Source of the DNA: Anisakis pegreffii
Taxonomy: Eukaryota; Nematoda; Chromadorea; Rhabditida; Anisakidae
Direction of reading: 5' to 3'
Length of the DNA: 64,000 nt
Assembly: GCA_035041965.1 (NCBI GenBank)
Contig: JAPYMA010003015.1
Location: 186,001-250,000 of the forward strand
Under the pieces are notes generated by a model, which made no database searches, was not told the DNA's origin, and saw only the letters and a list, made by a program, of their open reading frames with translations. Below, piece by piece: positions 23,294 to 36,541 of this stretch. Position numbers and translations under genes: made by a program. Position 1 is the stretch's first letter; every line of letters starts with the position of its first letter.

Positions 23294-26200
23294 TTAGTGA
23301 CCATATAAACTACGACTGAATGAAACGTAGTCGTAGGATCCTGACGGTGCACCAGTCTCACGATATGAGGACATCCTTTGAACACAGTATTCAGCTTGAT
23401 CGGGCGGTAACTCTCGTCTCAGCTCATCGGCAGTAATGTAAGGCTGAAAACGGTTGAAGAGTTTAGTGGACAAAAATTGAGCAGCTTGAATGTCGCTGTA
23501 TGAATAAAGCGAACAAAGCGCATAAAGTGACGAAACGGAGACGGAATACCTTTCCGGCTGAAAGAACCCTGAATGAGTCGATCATTTGCTCAACGGTATC
23601 CGCATCAGCCGTTTCATGGGTCATGAAGTCGAGGAACGCATCGAACGGAACACGTCCCATACGATTCGGATCCACTATTGATAGGATACGATTCATATCT
23701 TGATCACCCTTTAAATAGCCAATCATTATTTCAATTAGATTACGCGCTCTCAATGCCTAGAGCATTTTAGAACACAGATATGACAACGTTTCAAACAGTG
23801 CAGTTTTCAGTGAACACAATCCTATATGCATTCGTTTATCCAATTCAGGATGTACTTTATCATAAACACATTTGTTTGGTGCGAATGGAACGTTGATCTG
23901 GAGGTGTCTCAAATATTGTTTGGTTGAGACGAAACACTGCACTAACGCACCTCTCTACCAGGACGAATATTGTAACCAATCGAAATAAGACACGATTTCA
24001 ATTGCTCGCTGTCCAAGCCTTGACGATCCTTATCGAAATGATTGAACGATGCACGATATTCGTTCAACTGATCCTCAGTTATACCCTTACTGTCACGCAT
24101 CAAAATCTGAAATTGAAATCATATCACAAAGCAATAATTGCTTCATCTATCACTTATCCACTAGAGGTTCGAGGAGCACTGCTTTGTTGAGCACTTTGAA
24201 CTGTCGAAAGTTTTTTGGTCTGCCAAAGAATGAAATTCATTGCAAATTTAAAGTAAGAGATGGAATTTGCTAGGAATCTTGCAAAATCATTTCGTGAAAG
24301 GAATTTGCTAAGTGAAAGTACATCATAGAAGTGATTATCTAAAAGAATTCAATCAACCAATTTTCACAGGCAATGATATGAATTGGTAATTAACGCTGAA
24401 ATAAGGATGAATGAAGGGAAATTCATGCAAAGATCACGTTCAAATACGAATAAAATGAAATTATTCACTTGATTTTCACACTCGTTAATTGTTCGATTAA
24501 TTTGAGTGAGCAGTGATTCCCAACCGACTCTCAGCGATTCCATCGAGTAGCGTGCGGCACGATTCTCGAAGACGAAATTCTCTTGCATTTCTTGATTGAT
24601 CTTTTCCAATTCATCCAAATTTGGTTTATAGGAATACGTCTGAAAGAGGAAGAAGTGTGTGGGTGAACGACAGAGACTGCATTCTTTGCTAAGTCAATGC
24701 AGAAACTTTGTCGAATAACTTCAGAAGTTTGCTATGGGCATACATGAGGCGCTATGCCACTTTGATATGCATTAAGATTGAGGTGGTGTGATTTCATGGA
24801 TTTGTTTAAAAAATTGTAATTCAAAATTTTAAAATGTACGTGTTGTTTGAACATGCTTAAATATATCAGTCAATAGAACGACAAAAAATTTTAGCTTGAA
24901 GCGAACCTGTTGTTGAATATTCTTAAGTTGAGTGATCGCGTTCTCGAGACTACCTCGTCCACCCATACCGATGCTTAAAACACTTTCCAACTGACGCTCT
25001 AGCCATGGACCTACCGTATTCGCTTTCTCAGCGAAGACTTGTCGCAGACGTTCATTACCTGCAATTAGAGAACGCACGGTACATGAGGCTTCGACAGTTA
25101 TCAGCCAATGCGCAAGATGAGCACAAAAATGATCGTGAACTGCAGAAATTCCTCGGAGACATTCAAACGTTATGAGTTATGAAGCGTTTCTTGGATGAAC
25201 CCTCACAAAATTGATTACTCACATCACAATTTTAAAATGATACACTTTAGACCAGTGGTTGTTACGTTTCAAACTGTTCTAGATGGTTTCTCATTCTTTT
25301 CAGACGTGTTGTATTCACTCTCATAGCTATCACATGCGAATATCGTTCTCTTGATGAGTTTTTCTCATTCACTTCGTCTCATTTCACTTTACAGTTAGAA
25401 TCGATTTCTTATTCTATAGCACATACTATTTACTGGACACGTTGACGAGTGTTGACAGCCGAAATCAACAATACAGCAATTGTTCGACAGCCAAATGATC
25501 AATTGTAGAGTGTATTTGATAGAATGAGAATTTGACTTCAATTGTTGAATGAAATGAATGAGAAATTAGCAAAAGAAAGCACTTTCGATGATAAAAGCTA
25601 TGAGAGCGATAGTAACAGCAAGAAAAAGAATGAAAATCCTATTAAAACGAATGAAAACCCTGTTAGCTGAGACAAAAAACATTATCACAATGGCGATCTA
25701 TCATAACATAACAACACCACCAAATATCAATTTCCCGACCCTCTCCATTACCTCTTGACACCTCCAAAATACCCAAAATAGGTAAGTTCACCGCTTATTT
25801 CACCCTGCTTTAGAAAGTTGGTTAGTATCAGCAATTGCCTACTCTGTTGCCGGTGTAATTCTTGTTGCAGCTGTGCATCTCTCTTCGGGATGGACTGCTG
25901 CACTTCTTGCCATTTTCGACGGATATCCGCTCCGGACAGATCCGTGTACGGATTTTTGATCAACTCGCGATCAAAATTATTTTGCTCGACAAGACGCGCG
26001 ATTTCCTGGAACCAGCATAAGGAAGTGAACGTCAACTTCTTTTCGTGAAAGGAACTTGTGGACAGGTGACGGCACTGCAGTGGCCTGTCCATTTCACGTC
26101 TTTAGCACAATTTTCAATTCTCATAATTGCCCTAAACACCACTATCAACAACCCGTAAGCTACAAAAGCAGTAATATCATAACCATCGCATCCAAAAATC

Positions 26201-29200
26201 TCGTTAATTCAATGGAATTTCTAGCGACTTTCGACAGTTTTGACAGAAATTACGAACGAATTTTGATTCAGTGAACGCGAACGTCTTAATCTGTTAAAAG
26301 AGGAGCTGAAACGAAATGGAAATGGATGACTAGCCTGTTCAATGCCACAAATATTATGGAATTCAGTATCGGCATCACCGATGGTCGCTTTGAATTGATT
26401 ATGTGCTGAGACAAGATCTTGAATTTCACGCATTTCGTGTACTATTACCAAATCAGCCAAATCCTCACGAGCCCCATCAAGCCTTCAATATTGGACGTTA
26501 CTGGAGACTTAATATTAGCAAATATTTAGTTCTCAACAACGCGATAAAGTGTTTGTTTCCGCATTGATGCTGTCTGTCAATGAATCGAAGCAGTGTAGTG
26601 TCAGTGGGAAATGCATTGAAATCGCACTGTTTGATAATTCGAGAGAAATTTAGTCTCACACTATGTGTATAATGATTGTTATGTGGTAATACAGGTAAGG
26701 TGATTGAAAGATGGTAGTGGAAAATGCTTGAATTGGCAGAAAGTTGAGGGCGACTCCTAAAATGGCTGAAAAGTTGAAAGCGAAACAAAATTCGAAGAGA
26801 TAAGCGACCAATTATTGAAGGGTGCAGATCGTTTGGCGAAGTCCAAATAGAGTTTATCAAGACGCTCTGCAATCTGCTCGGCTTCCTCCAAATTCTTACG
26901 TCTTTGTTGTGTTAGCTGACCAAGTTGATCCCATTGATCGCATATTGCCTGAAAATGTGGCGGTGATGGCAATACTGCGATTCGAACGAGCATTTGAATG
27001 TATCTATGGAACTGATCTAACTCACCGAGCATCTTGAATTGATCGGAGCAATGTTCGGATATCTGAGATTATTCAGTTCACGAGCAATCGCTGCGATTTG
27101 TTCGACACGATCTTGATGCGCACCCAAATCACTCTCGAACGCTTCGTGACGTTTACGAAGTGCTTTGATCTTGTAGAGACCAGATGAGCGCCAATCCTGC
27201 GAACGCAACGCCTCCTCTTTACCTTGCACCCATTCCTCGTGCAAATTGCACTTTCGACGGAATTTCTCGGCTAAGTGCTCCAAACGTTCCAACCTATAAC
27301 GACACTCCTCAAGTTTCCATAAATCCTCGCTCTTTCTTGCCAACAGCACTGTCAACAGAACACGATTTTCTCAAGCAAATCAAGATGATAGAATTGAAGC
27401 GTCCTCAAATAATCTGAGAACATCTTACCGCATCATCTCACTCAATAACCATTCCTCAAATCCTTTCTCTGAATCTTCAAGACCATGCCATGCTGCATTT
27501 ATATCCTAAAATAGTGATCTCATTGTATGTGCCTCATCACTGCTCAATATGAACAATAATGTCATAAGTATATTTCGTATCAATCCCATTCGGTGATGTG
27601 AACAAATTGTTGTGCTTGACCTTAATGAGATGTCCTTCGGTAGGCATGAAAGCTGGCCGATTGCTAAGTCGAAGTTTAGTTTGCAGAGTGTTGAAGAGTG
27701 TCTCGAGTCTGCCCTTCTCCTCGATCCGTGGTGGCTTCTCACGACGGCGATAGTTTCTGAAGTCATCAAGTTTCTTTTGAATCACATCCAACGTATCGTC
27801 TGAAGATCGATTCGACAGCCATGGCATCCATCGACGAATCCACGCTAGCAACTACAACAAATTCAACTGGAATCGCTTCCCACATAGTTTATCACTGATT
27901 GATGAATGCAGAATTCTTAGGTTCCACTAATCTTACGGCTAGAATTGAATATCCAATAAGATGGGTGAAATCCATTAAATGCATTGAGTTTGGATTGATG
28001 TAGGATAATAAATCTGCCAACAACATTGAATTATTGTCTGACAGATTTTACTGACAGTAAGATAATACAATTGACAGTGAGATAAAACGAGAATATCTTG
28101 CAAACAATGAAATTGCCAATTCGATGAATCGGTTCAAAACAATTGTTAAGGACGAACGACGTACATCACTCGCTAGATGTTCATAGTCCTCCATCATTTT
28201 CTCATTCTCTTGATTCACTTTGAGAACACGTCCGATTCTATGCGCAGCAGTTTCGGCCTAAAACTTCAGACGTTTTCAAAAAATACTTCGAGCAAATGAA
28301 GTGATCACATCAGGAAGTTCATAAACCCACTGCAACACACAAGCAGCATTCCAATAATCACTGTTAGTACTCGTTATATTGAATTAATGTTATCAACAAA
28401 TTCGTAACAGTGAAACACTCTGTTAAGGGAATGTTTGTTCGATTATCCGAAAGCAAATTAGATTTTTCTAAAAAGTGACGAAATCCTTAAATGTTAGCAC
28501 TCGAAAAGTAAAATCTTCATGCTCCTATATACATGAACACAATCACGATGATGTCTGGCTGGAGTGATACTTTGAGTTTCAGTCGATCACCGCTACATCT
28601 TCGAGCCCCATCATATCAGTGTCGAGCACATTAATCAATTAACGTGTCGAATCATCGACATCAACCAGTTGGTCAGGTCGTTACAATAAACGAACCTTAT
28701 GCATGCCGAGGAAGCAATGATAAAAACTTGATACATAGGTCATAACAGCCTTCTCATCTGGTACATTATTAACCATATCTGCAAATGTTGGTTAATTTCT
28801 TGACAGCAAATCAACCAAACAAACAATCAATTAATCTATCAGAAAGCAAATCAATTAGATACAGCTAAACATGGCAAAACATAACACAACATAAGCAAAA
28901 ATCAGCACACGCACACAGACCACTGGAACTAATAAAATGATCCTATATGATCACTCAAATTCAACTAAAATCGTATTCAAATAAGAATGACGGTAGAAAA
29001 TATAACGAAATGAAACATCCTTAAAACGCATTCACTAGCAACACTTTGAACAGCATTAGTTAGATGCGATTCGAGTTTTAATAGTGGTTCAATATTAATT
29101 GCAATCGTTTGATATTAATCACAATCATTCAATATCAATCGCAAATATCCGTTGTTATTATCAGAAGAAACTCTGTATGAGTAATGATGCAATTCTTTAG

Positions 29201-32200
29201 TGACAACGATAAATCACTCATTCATCAGTTATTGTTTGTTACCTTCACTCGTGCGCATTCAATACCTCGCCATCAGAATTTCTCAACAATTTGGAGAGTT
29301 CCAGAATACAATGGAAGAGTTTTCCTTTCATGGAACGTTTGGCAAACCAGCAAAAGCAACTTTGCTCAACAGAACAACGGAACATTGCGAAAAAACAATT
29401 AAGCATGGAGAGGAATTCGTAAAATTGCTGGGATACTTCAGACATTGCTGGAAGAATCAATGGATTCAATAAATTTTGTTCGATTACGGCAGAGCGATGT
29501 GAATGCGCAATGCGCAAACGAATTCGTTCACTATGCGGTTAATTGAAGAAGCCGAATGATGGCAGAGTTTAAACCTGGTGTCCACCACGAAATGCGTGGT
29601 AGAAGCATGAAACGTATGTCATTATGGATTTCTCGTCCGGCTTTTGACTGTACACAAGATCTGAATAGTTTGATGCGTTCAACCAGCCAAAAGCTATTTG
29701 GAAACAAAAACTTCCTTACTTCCTCGAGAACACTACTATGAACAGTAGAAAATTTTCGAAGTTCATCGAAATGCTGGTGCTTAAATTCACCTCAACTGCT
29801 TGAGGACAATTCTCTTTGGCCGAGTATCGCACTTCAACTGTGGAGCCAATGATGGATAAGAAAGCTAATGAGAGGAGATACTATATAAGGGCAAACAACA
29901 GAATGTAGAGATTAAATATGAAGTGAAACAGTAACATCGAAGGCTACAATACGCATTTCAAAGCCTTTAGTGTATACGGTAGGAATCGCTCGTTCTTAAA
30001 TTATGCCTGAATGTGCGAAGGAATGAGTTCAGATGAAACACACGAAGAACAAATAAAAACAAACCTTCAGCATCCAACATTCTGGGTATGTCGAGATGTT
30101 TTTCGGCTACATCGAACGCTAAGTTCAAATTGTGTATTGGATCACCTTTGTGAAGTTTTGAGTAATCAATCAATTCCGGACGATGACGATGGATAAGGGC
30201 GCAGAACGCCAAACCGTCCTTCCAACTGAATGAACGAATCCAATGTCAACATTCAACATATCACTTCGTTCAGTGCAAAACTACTCGATTACCATAATTT
30301 GATTTCAGTTTCCCAAACCAAGGTCACAATTCTCATAGCCTTTCCCTGGGTTGTCACTTTAGAGCGGAAACAAATTTCAATTCTTTGCGATCAATCAAAT
30401 CCCTATGCCCGACATCGATACTTATTCAAAGTTTGTGCGACTGTACCCTTGATCTTCTCATCAGCAACTCATATAGATCTTAAGTGTTTGAATATGGATA
30501 AGTGAATAGTAACGAACGAACCTGGTATGGAAGTTCTGTACATTCACATTGTTGTATGGTGCAGTTTTACGCTGACACCACAGCAGCAAGCCATCTCGCG
30601 CAGATAATTCTTAAAATATTATTGTTTTTTTTTCAATAGTAAACTCCGCATCATATACTCAAACGACACCAAAATTCCCAAATTAAGCATTCAAACGGTT
30701 ATTGTTTTGCGTTCTCAAAAGAGTGTCCGGAATCAACTCACCTTCAACGTTGATATCTTGAATTGCAAATCTCAGAATGATCGTCCATATCAAACCCAAT
30801 GTCATTTTTACATTGCCATCAACAATTTCTGAAACCATCAATCAGCTGTTAGAGGGAATCGATAATGTCGAAGCTCAAACGTCTGATCAGAGCGAGTCGA
30901 GTTCAAGTCGATGTTCAAAACAAACAAACCTTCAGCTCCAATCGAGACAAGCTTCACGCCCTTACTCTCGATGTATTCAAGTGCTTTGTTAACATTAGCG
31001 ATTTTATGGAATCGCATTTTACCGCGATCTGGACGTGGCAACGGTTCACCAGAAATCACCTCAAGCAACAACATCAGTTTCAAACCTGAAATCGTGCGCA
31101 GTGCTTCAATTCAACCGCAAGTATTCGCATGTAAAAGCGTCAACTCTTGTAAGGTGAGGGTCGCCATGCATATGGATTCATACAATCCAGCTGATCGTTG
31201 TCAAATTGGTGAGGATCGCCATGCACATGGCGATCTCTAACAATTCAGTACTTGACAATACTGCTTTGTACTTCACATGATCCAGTTCATTTGATTCAAT
31301 ACTTGAATTTTTTGACAATGCCAGCCCTGATGAATGAAAATGAGTCTTTTCCCTAAGTCCATTGCAGTCACTTTTGAACTTATGGGAGCATGTGGAGTAT
31401 TGAAAGTGGAGTATTGACTTAGTATGCACGTACCATTTCTGAAATCCTCTTCAATCACCTCGATACTCGTTCCTGCCTTCCTCAAATGACTGTTACACCA
31501 TGCTGTGAACGTCTGAAATGTGCAAATAATTGGCACTGTAATGTATTTATTCATCAATCTTCTATCAGAAATATTTTTGAGGCATTGCAGTCAATCAATC
31601 ATAAACAGGATAGTGTATCACGCGGCATGCAATCACCATACAATTGGATGATTCCAGCGCGATGAAAGGAATTCATAATGGTAATATTGCGCATATTTAT
31701 CATATGGAACATTTATTTATGAAAAATTTTTTTGCTGGAGCAGATTGACCGACATCGTATAGTGTGATGTATAGTAGGCGTTTCGGATTTGGATTTGAGA
31801 AGCTGAGATGTAGAGACAAAGAACAAATGGAATGTCAATATTTGATTATGAACGTAAATGTAACGGATGAATAGTATCATTTGTAAACGCCATTCATTGA
31901 TACTATAAACAATTGTTGGTATCCCATAGCATACGACGGATAGCATAGCACATAACGAAACATTGGAGCATTTCATTTCCACTGCACTTCTGTATCATAT
32001 TTGCTGGTGCCATTTATTAAACGAAAGTTTCACTCATAAGATCAACAATGTTTCTTTGCGCTGGGCGAATTCTCAGCAAAAAGTACAAAAATTGAATTTA
32101 TCAGATTGTAATCTGGTGCAATAGACCGATAAATGAGAGAGGTAATGTGTTATTGTTGCTGCATGACAGTTAAAGTGACTCGATTCGTTTGTGAATCTGA

Positions 32201-32519
32201 TGAATGCGTTTTAATTTAGGCAAGAGACTTTTGGCGAATATTAGAGGCGATCAAAAGAATGCAGTTATTCAGTTCCGAGCAAGCATTTCAATTTGCTGAA
32301 TTTCGGTGGAAATGAGTTTCCAACACGCATTTCTATCCAAAGGTGTTTAAGTTGTGAACGCGCAGTAAAATCATTGCAAACATAAATTACCTTTTTCTGT
32401 TGTTTCTCCCATGCCGGGTCCAATAAACCCTCACGATCCCATTCCTCTTCTTGTTGTGTGTAATCATAGCCACCTTGATAGCCATAGCTATTAGGTGGTT
32501 GTTGATAATAGTCCGTCAT
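23294..32519 (-). CDS. atn-1: alpha-actinin, complete (896 aa)
   Basis: Nineteen exons, all phase-consistent (2,691 nt): 32391-32519, 31434-31512, 30930-31085, 30742-30828, 30522-30609, 30065-30225, 28696-28778, 28165-28257, 27621-27851, 27429-27505, 27026-27293, 26809-26948, 26335-26482, 25843-26005, 24907-25058, 24469-24639, 23951-24106, 23550-23708, 23294-23443. It cross-links actin as an antiparallel dimer at muscle dense bodies or Z-lines and adhesion sites. Two calponin-homology domains (about 44-260) show [29 protein letters not shown] and [15 protein letters not shown]. Four spectrin repeats follow (about 285-740, with [15 protein letters not shown] and HEAFESDL). The EF-hand region (about 743-896) ends in [14 protein letters not shown]. 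Length matches the family. The first EF loop is degenerate, and intron 13 uses a GC donor. The symbol follows the C. elegans orthologue. Confidence 0.97.
25290..25794 (+). repeat. dispersed repeat, copy B, with a small reading frame
   Basis: Inverted relative to copy A at 11690-12273 and lying in alpha-actinin intron 14. Its plus-strand frame starts [18 protein letters not shown], continues [16 protein letters not shown] and ends with TGA. The frame is therefore antisense to the host gene. The tail region CCATTACCTCTTGACACCTC is shared with copy A. I noticed no third copy in the window. Confidence 0.7.
31214..31235. repeat. perfect short inverted repeat
   Basis: GATCGCCATG, two bases, CATGGCGATC: a 10-bp stem in alpha-actinin intron 2. 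A partial extra copy of the GTCGCCATGC word lies about 50 bp to the left. Confidence 0.6.
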
Positions 32520-34854
32520 TGTTCTCTTGTTGATAATTCGGCTCTGTGCTTCACGTTTCACTCACTTTTGTCGATAAGGACGACCACAGGTGACAGCCCT
32601 CAACGAACCAGACGAATTCCCTTTAATGTGCAACAAATCAATTTGACGATTGATCACCACCTCCTCATATTTTCATCGATTACATTCAATAGTACACGAC
32701 GAACGGATCGCGCGATAGCATGCGATTTTTACACATTACCTCTGGGTGGCGATCTGTAAAGCCTAAACTAAATAACAACAAGTCAGCCTGTCCAACTGTG
32801 ATTGGCAGCGATGAGTTTTGGCTTAGGTTTGAAGGAATACTGATCAAGTAGTTTGAATTGTTATCAGAGGTGGCAGCAGAGCACACGTTATGCCTCCTTT
32901 GGTTGCGCTGAAATCATAGTTCAAAATGTTGAAAGATTCATAATTCATAACGAAAGCTTAGGAGGATTCTACACTATCATTGGGAGGCTACAGGAAGTTG
33001 TACTTGATAGAACTACTTGAAGGTAAGCTTTTCGGTTGGAATTTTCGTGAACTTTCATCAGATTCAGCAGCCGAAATGTACATCTAGAAATCAACTCATT
33101 GCAATACTATCACAGACAGTCTTATCGAGAATGTTCAGAAGAAGGCATTATATATTTCCGTAAGGAACGTGATCTGAAAGAGTTCCGTCAAAAATGCAAC
33201 ACAGTCATAATCTGAAATGCAATATCGATGACTGTAAAACAGCGATAAAACGAATACAAAACCATATATATACACAAATGAATAAGTGTATCAGAGGGAA
33301 AATGCTCACACATCAATTTCTCTAGATTAGCCATAGCAGAGGTACGAGCAGCAGCATTCTCTTTGAAATGCTTCTGAAAATCGTTTTGAAAAAATCAACT
33401 GGCGCTCAAAATAAAACAAAAATCAACTGGCATTGACTGAAGAAAATGAAAGAATAAATGATATATGATGTTCAATAATGCTCAATAATGCTTTATGTAC
33501 CTTTGTTTTGATATCCCTTAATATCCCCTAATCACATATCTTTCATCATACAGCAATCGCTCTACACTGCAAAGTATAGAGCATTGTTGTATGGTGAAAT
33601 CTCATGAAAATAACCTCACACATAGGGCATGAACACGTAAACGTCGTCACCGCCTTGGGTCTTACCCTATCACGCAAGACATTGTCATAAACGTTCTTGC
33701 ATTGTTTATTTTGTCAATGTAGACTTTCGTTTTTTGAGAAAGCAATTAAAATTTGATATAACGATCATATTGTAAAATAAGTGCACATACACACATAAAC
33801 TACCTTTGAATGGGTTGCGAAGAGAGTTATGAGGAGGATGGATATTTTAGAGGAGATGAATTCGTATCGAATAACAATGTTTTCCGATGTAAGTGAATAT
33901 TATTCAATGCAATGCGCAGAAAGATTTTCAATTTTGATATACTTTTAAATAGCTCACAAATGTGTTCCTGCAAAAGATTTGTTACCATAATCACTTAATT
34001 AATATGAGCACATCGACATCATGTGATTGATGGATTGCTTCTCTTCGTTTGAGTCGACAAAAATCATACGAACGATGATGATTAACAATCAAACACAGAA
34101 AAAGTTCCTTATTAATTCGGACATGAAAGGAAACAAGCAAACAAAGTATTTTATGATTATTCGATTCTAATGCATATCAAGAGTGATAGACACCAGATGA
34201 TTTCTTCCTATTGTTTTCCACTTTCTTCAATAAAATTTTTGCAACAAACTCACTCAAACACTGATTTCAAATATAATCTATCACAATATACTACACTTCA
34301 TGATGAGTTAGTTGCTAGGACAAAACAGCAATCTACGATCTACACACACAACGATGAACGGTAAGTGCGATCACGTCATGCACCGTTCGTGATCAGCTAG
34401 ATTTGTGATCATGATAAGACTGAATATCAGAGTAAGATTGAACTGTTGAATTGATCTTCACTGCATCAAACTCTGTGCTCAACTATTCGAAATTGCTCCT
34501 CACTAAGTCACACTGTACTATCGCGGAAAATGTTGCTAAAACACGAATGCGATCGAGTGCAAATAGGAAGGATATGTTCTATATGCTGAATGAATCACCA
34601 CCATAACAATGCTAAACGATCGTGATTCAACATCGTTTTGTATTGTCTAAATTTTACGGAAACGCCATTTTCGACACATATTTCAAACATTATTGCGCGC
34701 TGTTGTAAGCCTAAGAAGTGATTGATTGTGGTCATGGCAAGTTAAACTGATTTGATTTTTCCGCTACTATTAAAGGTATTCAGCATCGAAACAATTTCTT
34801 CGTAGGCAATTCAAAAGAGCCGATATAATAGCATTTACCGTCGAATAGAACAAC
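32520..34854. other. promoter side of alpha-actinin, otherwise gene-poor
   Basis: The alpha-actinin ATG is at 32519. No upstream coding exon is required, because the first exon already gives the usual N-terminus. I see no convincing exon up to 34854. Confidence 0.45.
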
Positions 34855-34959
34855 ATGACGAATCGATTCTGTCCGCAAATTGAGTGCGTTTATGAAGGAG
34901 GAACGTTTAGAGACTTACAAGCACAAAAGCAGCTGATGGCAGCATTTGTGGTATCTTAA
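34855..34959 (+). other. short open frame, possible exon
   Basis: ATG at 34855 opens MTNRFCPQIECVYEGGTFRD and continues QAQKQLMAAFV to a stop at 34957-34959. A possible donor (TTTGTG|gtatct) lies just before the stop. Codon content looks better than its surroundings, but no partner exon was found. Confidence 0.2.
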
Positions 34960-35466
34960 TCCACAATTCTGCGGCCACTGGAATTTTCTGGAGAGATTGA
35001 TCATGAGAAATTTTGAGCAGCTCTCATCTTCCAATTAATATGATTTTACTGAGGAGACCAGGAGTGTTTTTAACCGGATTCAATTACAATCAGTAAACAG
35101 GACGACGGTTCTCGGTAAGAATAGTAACAGATCAAAATAATGCTGACAATAGTATAAAGGTAACAATTCTAATAGTATTGCCGGTAATAATTCAATATTA
35201 CCACTTCCAAACTGACAATTGATGTGCCACTGATCAGTTCAGAACGATGTGAGTGATCCTATTCGAAGGCATTTTGCCACTGAAAGTGATTCGATGTCAT
35301 ACATACAATAGCGCCTGGTCTAACCTCGTTATGCTAATGAATCTATGACAATGGATATAATGAACGGAAGTGGTTATTTCCCTATGATACACAATAATAC
35401 GGCGGTGCATTAATACTGATGACAATAAGAGGTTGAAAACTTGACTATATCCCATCTAGAAACTGC

Positions 35467-36015
35467 TCATTGACATTGAACTGTTGAATGGCTAAAATCT
35501 CCATAATGGATTAACAATGAGAGAGTAACAAAGGGGATAATGGCGTTGTGTTGCCTCCAATTTGACAATTTCCGCAGCTTATGTACCAATTTTGCTTCAT
35601 ATAAACAGTGAATAATCGTTTTCATGGCAACTGCCGTCTGACTCAATTTTGAGTTTGGAATGAGCTGAAAGGATGCAGTGAACAAAGCGATATTCTGATG
35701 AAGACGACAAGTTCGAAGTGTGCACATGTTGTTTGCGCAAACTAGCGTAGGAATTTTGAGGAAACGTTTCCTAAATTTCCAATTGTGATGAAACCATTTT
35801 TCGTGGGAATCGTAAGGAATCATCGTTGGTAAACGAATGTGGCTTGGAAAAGGTCGAATTTCCATCGAATAGGGCAAAAAATGTTCGATGACGAACGATT
35901 GCAAATGTAAATACCATAAGCGATGAGAAATCATGATGGGAGCGTTGTGTAGTAGGAAAATATGTGAAATTGATGGCGCTTCTCCACGAGAAAATGTGAG
36001 GGTACGTATAAACAA
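35467..36015 (-). other. long unexplained open frame (182 codons)
   Basis: The longest open frame in the 33-47 kb interval. The translation is rich in His, Ile, Leu, Phe and Ser, with no domain I recognise and no splice partners. It is longer than I would expect by chance at this base composition. It overlaps, on the other strand, exon 1 of the small gene starting at 35936, so both cannot easily be real. Confidence 0.2.
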
Positions 36016-36374
36016 AAGCTGAAATCGATATGAGAGAATTTTTTGAAATCAACGTGGTGATGAAATGAAATGCCTGCAAAATCACACCCAACTAAGCTTC
36101 ATAAGATTAAGAGTAAGTTCATGACTTGAATTGCATTCTCCAATGCATCAAAAAAGTTCAGAGGGAACAAATGGATCACTTCAGGTATTGCTGTGGAAAG
36201 ATGGAGGAGCTAAGCATCAAATGCGATGAACTAAACGAGCGAACAACGCGATTGAATGCAGTGAACGACTGGCTGATCAATCAGAAATGTAATGAACAAT
36301 TGCGGACGAAAAGAATCTCAAGTGTTCCAGCTGCCTTGAGCACTTCAAAACATCAGGACGACTGTTGTTACTGA
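35936..36374 (+). CDS. small protein with N-myristoylation-like start (92 aa)
   Basis: Exon 1 (35936-36001) starts at the second of two adjacent ATGs; an in-frame TGA lies three codons before it. It reads MGALCSRKICEIDG...ENVR and ends at a perfect donor, AGG|gtacgt, in phase 0. Exon 2 (36162-36374) follows AAGTTCAG in phase 0, reads REQMDHFRYCCGKMEELSIK and on to DDCCY, then TGA. AATAAA begins one base after the stop. Met-Gly-Ala-Leu-Cys-Ser fits an N-myristoylation site (Gly2, Ser6) with a nearby palmitoylatable Cys5; that is inference. The middle is a predicted amphipathic helix (KMEELSIKCDELNERTTRLN). Function unknown. Confidence 0.55.
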
Positions 36375-36380
36375 AATAAA
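36375..36380 (+). terminator. poly(A) signal AATAAA
   Basis: Directly follows the TGA of the 92-residue gene. Confidence 0.45.
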
Positions 36381-36522
36381 TTTTTCCACTCTTCATCAGC
36401 AAAAGTGAAGACGGTATGTGGATTGGATTGGAAAATAGCAGAGCGTGCTGCTGTATTGTGTGTGTTATCTATCGCAAATAGCTATTCTTTCGACTATCAA
36501 TCCGAGCGCATCTGAGACGATA

Positions 36523-36541
36523 TGCTGCTGCTGCTGCTGCT
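36523..36541. repeat. CTG trinucleotide repeat
   Basis: About six CTG units in non-coding DNA. Confidence 0.8.
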
